From Closterium sp. Naga37s-1 (Eukaryota > Streptophyta > Zygnematophyceae > Desmidiales > Closteriaceae): a stretch of 64,000 bases of DNA. Under the pieces are notes generated by a model that saw only the letters and a program-made list of their open reading frames with translations, had not been told where the DNA came from and made no database searches. Numbering within the stretch: position 1 is the first letter of the stretch; each line of letters starts with the position of its first letter. A program made the translations under genes and the position numbers. The stretch lies in assembly GCA_947471745.1 (NCBI GenBank), contig CANJKZ010000115.1, positions 186,001-250,000 of the forward strand, given 5' to 3'. This document shows positions 33,808 to 44,710 of this stretch, in pieces.

Positions 33808-34944
33808 TGTCAACAGGAGTTGTGGTTTGCCCCGTCCTCGCTTGGGCGGAGTCGACTTCGTATCGGGTGTGCGGGGAGCGCATCCGAGCAGCTGCAGTGG
33901 AGGGCGCCGAGCTGGAGGGCGCCTGGCTGGAGGGCGCCTGGCAGGAGGGCGCCGAGCTGGAGGGCGTCTGGCTGGAGGGCGCCGAGCAGGAGGACGCCGT
34001 CATAGGCCTCTGGACGGCGTCCTGGGCGCCTGGACGCCGACCTGGGCGTCTGGACGGCGTCCTGGGCGCCTGGACGCCGACCTGGGCGTGTGGAAAGCGT
34101 CCTGGGCGCCTGGACGCCAACCTGGGCGTGTGGACGGCGTCCTGGGCGCCTGGACGCCGACCTGGGCGTCTTGACGGCGTCCTGGGCGCCTGGACGCCGA
34201 CCTGGGCATCTGGACGGCGTCCTGGGCGCATGGACGCCGACCTGGGCGTTTATACGGCGTCCTGGGCGCCTGGACGCCGACCTAGGCGTCCGGACGCCGA
34301 CCTGGGTGCTGGGACACCTCTTTTGGGGACGCCGGACTGGTGTAGCCGGCGACCGGCTGGGCTGGGCGACCAGGCGTGGTTGCCCGGTCGACCAAGTTAC
34401 CCAGGCGATGTGTGCGATGGTCGCCGGGGTGGTTGCTGCGAGGCCGACCTCTGAAGTGGTATCCCGAAGTCGACGTTGTTGGTGGGCGCAGTCACTATCG
34501 TGGACTCTGCCAAGCGTCTGCGCTGTGCACGTGACAAGATATGGTGCACCAACCGGCCACGCGCACCTGTGAAGCAGGTGCACCTTTGTCATGCGAGTGC
34601 AACGCCGTGCAGCCGACTTGCTGCAGCGTTGGCACACCGTTGACTTGCAAGGTTGGCAAGCCACTAATTTGCTGCGCTGGAGTGGTGCGAGCTCTGCTGC
34701 ACTGGATCGCGGTCGACCGTGCTGTGCTGGAGGTCGAGCAGCAGCCTAACTAGCTCTGATGTAGTCAGTGTTGGCAATGTTGTTGCTACTATTGTTGTCA
34801 ACTTTCCTTAGTGAAACTCTTGCCAAATCTCCCCGTGAACTAGAAAGCAGTAAGAACACAAGGAAACGACTAAGGAATGCAGAGATCACTCAACCCCCAT
34901 GCCTAGCCCGTAGTCTAGCTCTCGTTGAATTAGTTTTCTCCGCA
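33808..34944 (+). repeat. Copia-3 no. 2, 5' LTR (1,137 bp)
   Basis: Starts TGTCAACAGGAG after satellite and ends TTTCTCCGCA. It carries the longest 40-bp GC-rich repeat tract in the window (about 34008-34315), three units longer than in its partner 3' LTR. Confidence 0.9.
34008..34315 (+). repeat. 40-bp GC-rich tandem repeat within LTR (VNTR)
   Basis: The unit is two related 20-bp halves: GGACGCCGACCTGGGCGTCT and GGACGGCGTCCTGGGCGCCT. There are about seven units here. The same tract occurs at about 10980-11225, 28695-28925, 46982-47170 and, reversed, 49060-49375, with different copy numbers. Confidence 0.9.
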
Positions 34945-35049
34945 TGCTGCGGTGAGTCTGGTCGACGTAGTTGTCGCTTACCTATTGTGTTCGTAGGCCG
35001 GCAGCTGTGCGAGCGTCACTATGGTTGGCGTAGGCGACACTGGTGTAGT

Positions 35050-36450
35050 AGACACCTAGAGGCACAGCTGGAGGATGCGAGGAGACGCCATGAGGCTCAG
35101 GAGTACGGAGCAATCCCCTCGGCGGTCGTCGAGGCTGGCATCCGCCCCGTGTGGGCGATGGAGCACCCTTCTTGGCCTGCTTCTCCTCGACCGGTGAACA
35201 CCGAGGGCGGCGTCGACGTGGGCGTCAACGCCGGTGACCAAGTCGGCAACAGTGCGGGAGGCACGTCGAGGCAGAGAGGAGTAATCCACGCCGATGAAGT
35301 CGGCGGCGTTCAGGCGCGAGGGATGCAGTCGTCGGCGGCTGCAGGCTCATCGCAGGGCGACGTTGGAGGTCGACGAAGCGGAGTGACGCCGTCGACGGCG
35401 ACCCACGTGACATCAGGCGGGATAGCACCGAGCTACGGCTACTTCATGTTTACGCCGGACAGAATCTCGGTAACCCCCCTGCTGGTCGGTCGACCTGACA
35501 TTCTCACCTGGAAGGAAGCCATCGAGCCTCAGCTGGAGATGGCCGGGCTGATAGGCTTCGCCCGCGGCACTGTGGCGACGCCGTCGGAGCTCTACCCCGA
35601 GCTGCGTGCGGAGTTTCGCGTTGTGCAGCTGCTGACCTTCACGGTCATTTCGCGGTGCTGCTCGACTTGTGTGCAGATCGCTTTGAAGGCGTGCAGGGAC
35701 TTCCTGGACGCCGGCCACCAGGCATGGCATTTCATCGAGTCGACGTACCAGGTCACCGATGACCTGTACATCGGCCAGCTTGAGGAGCAGATGATGCATC
35801 TGCGGATGGGCGATCAGGAGACTGCGACCGACTACTACAACCGGGCTCGGCGACTTCTCGCCACCATGAGGATGTCCGTCGTGCAGTACTCCACAGCGTC
35901 GTACGTCATGCACGCCTTGAAAGGGCTACCGATCAGCTACAACCTGATGAAGCGGATGTCGGTGGTGCCGAGCATGCGGGCGACGCTCAACGAGGACTCC
36001 TTGACCTCGTACATCCTCAGGGACGAGGCGATGCAGGAGGCTGAGCGGTCCATGAAGCTCCTGCCGCAGGTGAACTACGCCGCCCCGGCAAAGCAAGGAA
36101 GTCGACCGGGACAGCACTGGCAGTCTGGCGGCAGTGGAAGCGGTGGTGGGAAGCTGGCCAAGGACGCCGACAAGAGGAAGTCGGCTCAAGGTGGCGGTCT
36201 AGGAGGAGGAAGTCGGCGTCGGGAGTGCCGGATCTGCCACAGCCCCGACCACCTTTCCTTCGAATGCCCCGACCGCACTGATTCCGACGACGACGACACC
36301 AAGGAAGGCCGCGGGAGGTTGGCCAGCCGTCGTCCACGTCGAGGAAAACAGCCCCGCAAGAAGAAGCAGTCGACCAAGTCGACGACCTTGGCGAAGGACG
36401 CCGACTCCTCTGCTGGCGGCAAAGGGCGAGACGACAAGGAGGCGTCGTGA
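35050..36450 (+). pseudogene. Copia-3 no. 2 gag
   Basis: Gag region of the Copia-3 polyprotein. The open frame reaches back into the 5' LTR, so its upstream end is not the start; an in-frame ATG at 35158 is a plausible one. The capsid-like part includes FIESTYQVTDDLYIGQLEEQ-type wording (about 35730-35790), as in gag of the UBN2/Retrotran_gag class. A CCHC knuckle, CRICHSPDHLSFEC, lies at about 36223-36265, followed by a Lys/Arg/Ser-rich tail. It packages element RNA into particles in related elements. The element as a whole is broken. Confidence 0.8.
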
Positions 36451-39092
36451 AGCCGACCGTCTCGCTGGCGCCGGAGGCTGGCGAGGACTTCAAGGCGATG
36501 GCGGCGGCCGTACAGGCGAACCCGGCGGTGGTCCTGCTCGACAGCGGCTGCTCGCATCACCTGATGGGGACGAAGGAGGTCTTCGTCGACCTGCAACCGA
36601 GCGGCGACGTCAAGCACGTGCGCGGCTTCAACGGGCCGCTGCAGGACGTCCAGGGCCGGGGCACGGTTGCTTTGCTAGGGGAGGCCAGGAAGCAGGTGCT
36701 AATTCCCGATGTGCTCTATGTCCCGGGCGTACACGCGAATCTGCTGTCCGCTGGCCAGCTGAATGAGAACGGTGTGAAGCTGAAGGAGGACGGCGACGGG
36801 ATGTTGCTCGTGTCGGCGGCGGGAGAAGTGCTCGGTCGGGCGACGTACACCGGGCGTGTCCTTTGCACCGACCTGTGTCCCTGCTCAGGGAAGTCTACAA
36901 CGCCCACGACGGAGGTGGTGGCCATGCGGGCGATTGTCACGGCGACGAAGTCGACGCCGGACCGGCTGCATGCGAGGCTCGCGCACGTCGGCATGGACAC
37001 CATCCGGAGCTCGGCAAAGCACGAGGTCGCCACTGGGCTGGACCTCATGTCGGCGTCCAGCGCCGACTCACTGTGCGTCTCGTGCGTCGGCGGGAAGCTG
37101 GCGCGGCACACCTTCCCCGACAAGGGCTCGGACGCCGAGGACGCTTTGGCCGTCGTGCACATGGACTTGTGCGGGCCGTTCCGGGTGGCGGCCAAGGACG
37201 GGAGCCTGTACTTCCTGCTGCTGAAGGACTGCAAGACCCGCTACGTGTGGGTGAAGCCGGTTGCCAGGAAGTCGGACGTGCTGCGGGAGTTCGAGAAGTG
37301 GCTGGTGGTGGTTGAGCGGCAGGCGAAGAAGCCGGTGCTGATGCTGCGCTCTGACCGGGGAGGGGAGTTCCTCGGGAAGGAGTTCACCGCCTTCGTGGAC
37401 GGCAAGGGGATCGTCCAAGACTTGACCTGCCCCTACACCCCACAGCAGAACGGCATGGCGGAGCGGGAGATGAGGACGGTGGTGGAGTCGGTGCGGACGA
37501 TGCTGCTGCATAAGGGCGTGCAGCATCACTGGTGGCACCTCGCTTGGCAGCAGGCCGTCTGGGTCTGCAACTGCCTTGAAAGGTCGACGCTGCCGCTGGG
37601 AACGATGCCGTATCAGCTCCTCACCGGGAAGAAGCCCGACTTGTTGCTGGCTCGTGTGTGGGGATGCATGGCGCAGTTCCTTGTACCCGAGCAGCAGCGC
37701 GGTGGGAAGCTGAAGCCGAAGGCCAAGTGGGGCCTTCATATCGGCGTGTCGGAGGAGAGCAAGGGATGGGAGATCCTGGACCTCACCGACAAAAGGGTGG
37801 CCACCACGTCGGACGTGGTGTTCTACGAGACGATGTCGCTGGAGGTATGGAAGTCGGAGCACGAGCCGGCGTCGGGGCGGACGCAGGTCAACCTACCGAC
37901 GGAGACCTTGACGGTGACGCTCCCGCTGCTCGCCGAGGTCAGGAAGCTTGCTGATGAGGACGCCGAGGTCGTCCGCCCTTCTTCCCCAGCCCCCCCAGCC
38001 CCACCCCTTGTAGCCGACCTGCGTACGCTGACGTCGACGTCGGTCGGGGGCGATGAGGGGAGAAGTGGGCCGTCACCTGTGGCGCCAGCCAAGAGCATTG
38101 CCGGTGGCCGACGTGACAGCACGTAAGTCGACGTGGGGGCGAGGTCGACGCCGACAGGGGAGCAGCAGGCCGAGGAGGTGCAGCGGACTTCGGAGGAGCA
38201 AGTAGCAGCGAAGCCGACCAGGGAGCAGTCGGCGACCGGGCAGTCAGCAGGGGAGACGACCACAGGGGAGAAGTCGGTGGGGATACCGACCCTGGTGCAG
38301 CAGGACGCTGAGGGCAGTGACGCCGGTGAAGATGAAGCCGAGCAGGCGGACGCCGAGGAGCCCACCAACAGCGACGTGGTTGAGGCTAAGCCTGGACCAC
38401 GACGTACAGGCCGTCTTCAGAGGCCGCCCGACTTCTTTGTACCGGCCGCCTTCACCACGGTGTACGACGAGGTCGCCGACGACCTGCTGTACGACGACGC
38501 CGAGTAGGATGCAGACCTGACGGAGTTCGACCCCGACATGCACGCCGACCCCGAGCACCGTTGGGACATCGCGACGATAACGGTGAAGGAGGCGTTGGCG
38601 AGCTGGAAGGGCAAGGCGGTGAAGACCGCCATGGAGGAAGAGATCGTCAGCCTCTTCGGCATGGGGACGTGGGAGCTGGTCGAACGCCCACCCGGGGTGA
38701 ACATCATGAAGAACCGGTGGGTGCTAACGAGAAAGTACCGCATCGACGACACCGTCGAGCGCGAGACGGCGACGCTAGTCGTGAAGGGCTTCACGCAGGT
38801 GTATGGCGCCGACTACGACGAGACGTACGCGCCGGTGAGAAGCTACGTCACGCTGAGGAGTTTCCTCAGCAACGTCGCCGTCCTCGACCTCAACCTGATG
38901 CAGCTCGACATGAAGAACGCCTTCCTGCAGAGCAAGCTCGCCTGGGTGCTGTACATGTACCAGCGGACCACTTCAACGACGGGACCGGCCGGGTGTGCAA
39001 GCTGCTGAAGAGCCTTTACGGGCTGAAGAAGTCGCCACTGCTGTGGTACAAGGCTCTCGACGACGTGCTGCTGGGTGCTGGCTGGAAGAAGA
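36447..39092 (+). pseudogene. Copia-3 no. 2 pol: protease, integrase, RT start (broken)
   Basis: Parts in order: aspartic protease with LLDSGCSHHLMG (near 36535-36570); HHCC pre-integrase region (about 36960-37110, ending CVSCVGGKLARHTFP); integrase core with MDLCGP, RSDRGGEFLG and NGMAEREMRT (about 37150-37560); an acidic connecting region (about 37900-38510); and RT from about 38580. RT is interrupted at 39092 by Copia-1 after the motif LLGAGWKK and continues at 45583. A few breaks beyond the insertion. Confidence 0.87.
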
Positions 39093-39959
39093 TGTTGAGT
39101 GATGCTACCATTCGCATTCACGTCTGTCTGCCTCCCATCATATGTTCGTGCGTTGCATGCGTGTTGTGAGTGTGTGCAAGAATTTGTGTTTTGTGCGGTT
39201 TGGTTTTTCTGAGTGTGTGTGTGAATGTTATTTGGCTTGAGCAGATATCTGAAGTGACTCCTCTGCTCAAGAGCTTTCCGAGGAACCAAGTATCGCTTCA
39301 ATCGGAGCACGAACTAGAAAGTTACGAACGTTGGAGTTCGTATGCTTTTGATATTTGGTTGTGGTGACTATGGGAAGTTGTGGGGTTGACTCAATATGGG
39401 GTACAGACTTTTGGGGGTTGGGAAATTCGTCTTTTCTACTGTAGTTGCTGCCAAATGGTTGGGAGAAACCAAACCAGGTTGGCAAGTGTGGCCAAGTTGG
39501 GTTGAGGTGGATTGTGGAGGTTGGGATAGTGACAAAGGTCAAAGTTGGGTTGCCTATGGGGAAGGGAACTGTATGGCATGGGGTTTCCTTGGTTGGGGAC
39601 TCTCTTGGGACCTTCCCTCTCGTCCTCCTTATCCCTTCCACCTGGTTTAGTGCTACTCTAATTCTCTTGTGTGAACTTGTGTGAACTTTGTGATTGAGTT
39701 AAGTTCTTATGGCAGCATACCCCCCTGTGCGCCGAAATTGATAAGTCGAGATTTACTTCACCTCTTGATACGTTTCAACTTGGGAATTGTAGCCAGGGAG
39801 TAGGGCTACAACATATATGAGTTTAGTGAAGTTTTGACTGTGCACGTTTCGTCGACGGCGTTTCTTGTGAGCGCAACTATTCTGTCCAGAAATAGGGACC
39901 AACGATTTTGAGAAATTTAGGCACCTAATCTTCATAGACTCCGTCCTTAGTCTATAACA
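39093..39959 (+). repeat. Copia-1 5' LTR (867 bp)
   Basis: TGTTGAGTGATGC...TCTATAACA. Same length and apparently the same sequence as the 3' LTR at 44711-45577. Confidence 0.95.
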
Positions 39960-39961
39960 AG

Positions 39962-39973
39962 TGGTATCAGAGG
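39962..39973 (+). other. Primer binding site, Copia-1 (initiator tRNA-Met type)
   Basis: TGGTATCAGAGG begins two bases after the LTR. It matches the plant Copia consensus TGGTATCAGAGC, complementary to the initiator tRNA-Met 3' end, except at the last base. About 220 bp of leader follow before the gag-pol start. Confidence 0.88.
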
Positions 39974-40195
39974 TGATTAAGGACCTTGTGGGGAGTCTAC
40001 TGAAGTGTGAAGACCCTCCTAGACCCACCATGGCCTGTGGGCGTGCCTAAGTGGAGTTCTGGAGGTTGGATGTGACTTCCGCTAAGGGGAAACTCTGCCG
40101 AAATTTCGTTGGCGCTGACACTTGTGAAGATTGTGTGGATCTACATTGTGACCAGCAAAAGGGGGAGCTGAAACCTCTGATTGGGAGCAGAGGAG

Positions 40196-43100
40196 ATGAA
40201 TCAAGGGAGTGGAGATGCAGCTGAGAAGAGGAGTGAGCCGCCACCATCCAAGATTGAAGCTTTGGATGGCTCCAACTATGAGGAATGGAGCGGGCGGATG
40301 CGGAGCGCCTTCAAGCGCTACAAGCTGCTGAAAATTGCAATGGGAGAGGAGAAGATGCCGGGGGAAGGAGATGCCCGCGATCGGTGGATTGAGAAGAGCG
40401 CGGTGCTGTACGACCTCATCCTCCAATCGGTCAACAACGACATGTTCCAGCACATCAAGGATTTGGTGGAGTTGGATGATTCCGGACCGAAGGCATGGAA
40501 GCTGCTACGCGACGTGATTCAGCCCAACACGTTGCCGATGGTGATTGTGTTGGACAAGGAGTTGGCTGCCCTCTCCATGAAACCGGGAGATGATGTGAAA
40601 CCGTTCCTTGACAAGATCAAGGACACCTATGCGAGGATGGCAGCGGCGGGCAGCGAAGTGTCGCAGATGCAACAGTGCACCAAGATCATCTCGGTGCTCG
40701 ACAACTCGTGGGACAACCTCATCCCCACCCTCAACGTTCAGCAGGACAAATGGACGCCTGAGTGGCTACGGCAGCAGATTCTGCAAGAGGACTTCCGCAG
40801 GCGCCACACGGGAGGTGGTGCTGCCAACAAAACTGCTGAGGGGTATGGAGCTGCAGGAGGCAGCAGAGGAAGAGGGGGAGGGAGAGGCCGAGGCCGTGGG
40901 AGAGGCTTTGGCAGAGGGAGAGGCCGAGATGACTACAATGAGGGGCATGGGAGCTCTGATGGCAGGGGGAGCACCCGAATGGAGGGTGCGTGCTGGTACT
41001 GCAAGAAGGCTGGACACCCGTGGTTCAACTGTTTCAGCCGGCCTGAGGGATGGGCCCCTCCAGGCATGAAGCCGCCAAGTGGTGAACGTGCACGCGGTGG
41101 CGCTGTGCAAGGTTCAGGTGCACAAGGTGATGGTGCACAAGGTAAAGCCGACCCTGGGATGTTCCTCATGGTTGAGGATGTGCAAGGGAGTGGGGGTGAT
41201 GTGGGTTCAGTTGGGAAGGTTGTGATGCACCCCCTCACTCACTGGGTGATCGATTCAGGTTGCACGAGTCATATGACCCCACGGGCAGATTTGCTTGATG
41301 AAGTAAAACCTCCTGGGAAGATCAAGTTTGTGGCTGCCGCTTCAGGTGCTTTGCTCCCTGTGATTGGTGTTGGGAATGCCAAGGTGATGGGAGCCAATGG
41401 AGAGCTTGTGGGGCTTGGGAATGTGCTGTTGGTTGAAGGTTTGTCCGCTAACCTTCTTTCTGTGCGCCGGCTGCAGAAGAGCAAGGCTGAAGTTACCTTC
41501 GGCCCAACCAGCTGCCGTGCAAAGCTTGGGAAGTTGCTGCTGTGGAACTTGGAGGAGAAGAGCAGCTGCATCAAGGAATTGTGGCAGCTGCCCATCATCC
41601 CTTGGAAGGGGAAACCACCAGCAACAGCAAAGGCAGCGGCAGCGGCTAAAGCAACTGTGGGAGGAGAGGAGACTGCACCAACTGCTGGGGCCCTGGATGC
41701 AGTCAAGAAGGTGCAGCAGCCACAACAGCCACATGGCGAGGTGCTTGCTGGTGTGGATGCGACAGCTGCATGGGCAAAGGCTTCATCTGGGAGTGGTGAG
41801 GCTGATTGGGAGACGTGGCATGAGAGGCTGTGCCATGTGAACATTCCTATGCTGCAGAAGTTGGTAAAGGATGGGTGCGTGAAGGGGCTGGAGGTGAAGG
41901 GGGGAGCAAAGGAGATTGGGAGCTGCCCTACCTGCCTTGAGACCAAATTCACGAATTTTCCCTTCAGCAGCAGCACAGGACCAGCCAAGGCACCACTTGC
42001 ACTAGTGCACATGGATGTGGTGGGCCCCACGAGGGCCCTTTCTCTCTCGGGCAGCCGCTACTTCTTGACGATTGTGGACGACCACATGCGTGCGGTGTGG
42101 GTGTACCCTCTCAAGACTAAGGGGGAGGTGGCAGCGGCTGTTCTTAAGGAGTGGATGCCGAGAGCACAAAGGGAAAGCGGACACAAGGTGAAGGTGATCC
42201 GCACTGACAACGGAGGAGAGTTCATCGGCGCTGATTTTGAGAAGGAGCTGAAGCGGAAGGGGATCCAGCATCAGCTCACAGTGCCTTACAACCCTCAGCA
42301 GAATGGCGTGGCTGAGCGGTTCAACCGGACCCTACAGGAAGGTGCTCGCACTCTCCTTGGGCGTGCAGGGCTGCCGGATCCGTTTTGGGTGACAGCACTG
42401 CGGCAGGTCGTTGTTGTGAAGAACAGGGTGCTGGCGACTGTGGGGGACAAGCAGTGGGTCCCCTACACCAAGTGGTATGGGATTGCACCAGCTGTGAACA
42501 TGCTGAGAGCCTTTGGGTGCATGGTAGTGTTTCATGTGCCTAAGGAGAAGAGGGGAAAACTGGAAGCTTCTGGGAGATGGGGTGTGCACTTGGGGCTTGC
42601 TAAGGATCACAAGGGCTGGCTGATTTGGGACTTGACCAGCCAGCAGCTGACTGTGTCAAGGGATGTGAAGTTCCTTGAGTCCTTGTACTACAAGGAGTGG
42701 AAGCAGCAGCAGCAGCAGAAGCTTCCAACGATACCGCTAATTGTCGAGGCCGATGAGGTGCAGCGGCCTTCAAGGCAAGTGGAGGTTTCTGTCTCTGAGA
42801 ATGAGATCTCTGGGGTGACCAAGGATGGGGGAGAACCTGAGGTGGAGGAGCAGCAGCAGCAGCAACAACAGCAGCAGCCGCAGCAGCAGGAGGAGCAAGG
42901 TGCTCCACAAGGTGCCGGACGTACGGCTGACCGTCCTAGGAGGGATGTGCGCCCTCCTAACAGGCTGACCTATGCAAGCCGTGGCAAGCCAAAGGTGGTA
43001 AGGGCTGGGAGTGTGGCTGAGCAGTGTGATGAGGATGAGATAGCACACTGCTACTGGGCAGCCTTCCCTGAGCCCAAGACGCTAGCTGAGGCATTGAGCG

Positions 43101-44617
43101 GGCCCGATGCTGAAAAGTGGAAGCAGCGTGTGAAGGAGGAGTATGATTCTCTGCTAGAGAATGAGACGTGGGAGCTGTGTGAGCTGCCACCTGGGAAGAA
43201 GGCCATTTCTTCCAAGCTGATTTTCAGGCACAAGTACGGACCTGATGGGGCGCTGACCCGCTACAAGTCAAGGCTTGTGGCTAAGGGGTTTCAGCAGACA
43301 AAGGGAAAGGACTTCAACGAGCTCTATGCTCCTGTGGGGAAAGGCACAACACTTCGGGTGTCATTGGCAATGGCAGCAAACCGTGGATGGCGGGTGAAGC
43401 AGATGGACATCACCACCGCCTTCCTCAATGGGATCATTCTGGAGGAGCTGTACATGTTACAGCCTGAGGGTTTGGATGATGGGAGCGGCAGGGTGTGCAG
43501 GCTGAAGAAGGCCATCTATGGCCTGAAGCAGGCTCCTCGTGCATGGTACCACAAGTTAGAGGAGACTCTGCTGGCTGGGGGTTTCAAGAAGAGTGAGTGT
43601 GATCACAGCTTGTTCCTGCTGCAGGAAAAGGAGCAGTTTCTCATGCTCCTGGTGTATGTGGATGACATCCTGCTCTTCTCTGAGTCGTTTGCAATGATTG
43701 AGCATGTGGAGGAGATGCTGGAGATGCAGTTTAAGTGCTCCAAGATGGGAGATGTGAAGTACTATTTAGGGATGCATGTGGAGAGGGACCTTGACAAGGG
43801 AGTGTTGAGGTTGCACCAGAGAAAGTATTGTGAGGGGCTGGCTGAGAAGTATGGGCTGCAAGATGGAGGAAAGCCAGCCACCCCACTGCCTTCGGGGTTC
43901 ACTGTGGAGCCCTGTGCTGATGAGGAGGTGGTGGGTGAGAGTGACAGGAAACTTTTTCATTCCATGGTTGGGGCACTCAACTATGCGGCTAACCACACAC
44001 GGCCTGACATTGCCTTTGCAACATCCAGGCTTGCCAGTGTGGTTTCACGCCCCAGTCATGAGCAGCTGGAAGCGGCCAAGAGGTTGGTCCGCTATGTGAG
44101 TGCAACGACATCAGTGGGTTTGGAGTACAGTGCTGTGAGGCAGAGGCTGCAGAGGAGTGCAGCTGATTTGAGCAAGGGGGAGATGCTCCTGACCTGCTAC
44201 ACTGACGCTAGCTTCAACTCGGTGAAAGCGGATGGCACCAGCATTGGAGGCTATGTGTGCCTGTTCGGAGGTGGTGCAGTGAGCTGGCGCAGTAAGAAGC
44301 AGAATGAGGTGGGGCAGTCCTCGTGTGAGACAGAGTACATGGCCCTGCATCATGGGGCAAAGGAGGTGGTGTGGCTGAGGCGTTTGTTGGAGGAGATTGG
44401 AGTTGGTCAGAGGGAGCCGACTGTGATTTTCTGTGACAATGAGTCGGCGGTGAAGCTAGCGAAGAATGCTTGTCTTCATGGGCTGACCAAACACATCAGG
44501 CCTAAGTGGCACTGGGTGAGGAGGCTCCTGGACAAGGAGGTGCGGCTGGAGATTGTGAAGACCCATCAGCAGGCGGCTGACATTCTCACCAAGCGCCTGG
44601 CTGAATCTGAGCATTAG
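40196..44617 (+). CDS. Copia-1 gag-pol polyprotein (1,473 aa)
   Basis: A single open frame. I place the start at the first in-frame ATG (40196, MNQGSGDAAE); the frame is open a little further upstream but without an ATG. Parts with rough residue positions: gag 1-300 with an Arg/Gly-rich stretch (225-250) and a CCHC knuckle CWYCKKAGHPWFNC (265-278); aspartic protease WVIDSGCTSHMTP (about 350); HHCC pre-integrase region (540-590); integrase core with MDVVGP, IRTDNGGEF and NGVAERFNRT (605-710); a Gln-rich connecting region (about 835-905); RT (985-1230) with LVYVDDI near 1155; RNase H (1330-1465) ending KTHQQAADILTKRLA. In this family one polyprotein is cleaved by its own protease in cytoplasmic particles, and the cDNA is integrated in the nucleus. 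Confidence 0.93.
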   Translation: MNQGSGDAAEKRSEPPPSKIEALDGSNYEEWSGRMRSAFKRYKLLKIAMGEEKMPGEGDARDRWIEKSAVLYDLILQSVNNDMFQHIKDLVELDDSGPKAWKLLRDVIQPNTLPMVIVLDKELAALSMKPGDDVKPFLDKIKDTYARMAAAGSEVSQMQQCTKIISVLDNSWDNLIPTLNVQQDKWTPEWLRQQILQEDFRRRHTGGGAANKTAEGYGAAGGSRGRGGGRGRGRGRGFGRGRGRDDYNEGHGSSDGRGSTRMEGACWYCKKAGHPWFNCFSRPEGWAPPGMKPPSGERARGGAVQGSGAQGDGAQGKADPGMFLMVEDVQGSGGDVGSVGKVVMHPLTHWVIDSGCTSHMTPRADLLDEVKPPGKIKFVAAASGALLPVIGVGNAKVMGANGELVGLGNVLLVEGLSANLLSVRRLQKSKAEVTFGPTSCRAKLGKLLLWNLEEKSSCIKELWQLPIIPWKGKPPATAKAAAAAKATVGGEETAPTAGALDAVKKVQQPQQPHGEVLAGVDATAAWAKASSGSGEADWETWHERLCHVNIPMLQKLVKDGCVKGLEVKGGAKEIGSCPTCLETKFTNFPFSSSTGPAKAPLALVHMDVVGPTRALSLSGSRYFLTIVDDHMRAVWVYPLKTKGEVAAAVLKEWMPRAQRESGHKVKVIRTDNGGEFIGADFEKELKRKGIQHQLTVPYNPQQNGVAERFNRTLQEGARTLLGRAGLPDPFWVTALRQVVVVKNRVLATVGDKQWVPYTKWYGIAPAVNMLRAFGCMVVFHVPKEKRGKLEASGRWGVHLGLAKDHKGWLIWDLTSQQLTVSRDVKFLESLYYKEWKQQQQQKLPTIPLIVEADEVQRPSRQVEVSVSENEISGVTKDGGEPEVEEQQQQQQQQQPQQQEEQGAPQGAGRTADRPRRDVRPPNRLTYASRGKPKVVRAGSVAEQCDEDEIAHCYWAAFPEPKTLAEALSGPDAEKWKQRVKEEYDSLLENETWELCELPPGKKAISSKLIFRHKYGPDGALTRYKSRLVAKGFQQTKGKDFNELYAPVGKGTTLRVSLAMAANRGWRVKQMDITTAFLNGIILEELYMLQPEGLDDGSGRVCRLKKAIYGLKQAPRAWYHKLEETLLAGGFKKSECDHSLFLLQEKEQFLMLLVYVDDILLFSESFAMIEHVEEMLEMQFKCSKMGDVKYYLGMHVERDLDKGVLRLHQRKYCEGLAEKYGLQDGGKPATPLPSGFTVEPCADEEVVGESDRKLFHSMVGALNYAANHTRPDIAFATSRLASVVSRPSHEQLEAAKRLVRYVSATTSVGLEYSAVRQRLQRSAADLSKGEMLLTCYTDASFNSVKADGTSIGGYVCLFGGGAVSWRSKKQNEVGQSSCETEYMALHHGAKEVVWLRRLLEEIGVGQREPTVIFCDNESAVKLAKNACLHGLTKHIRPKWHWVRRLLDKEVRLEIVKTHQQAADILTKRLAESEH

Positions 44618-44697
44618 AAGGGCATGAAGCTTGCTGGGATGAGTGTGAATTGAGGATGCATGCTTGAGCTATGGCATGTGGGATGATGGTTGGCAGC

Positions 44698-44710
44698 CAG
44701 AGGGGGAGTT
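44698..44710 (+). other. Polypurine tract, Copia-1
   Basis: CAGAGGGGGAGTT lies immediately before the 3' LTR. The same tract precedes the LTR at position 39. It primes plus-strand DNA synthesis in LTR elements. Confidence 0.85.

Noticed and set aside
34768-35050. Start of the Copia-3 gag at the far upstream end of its open frame
   Set aside because: That upstream end lies inside the 5' LTR (to 34944). A later in-frame ATG such as 35158 is more plausible.
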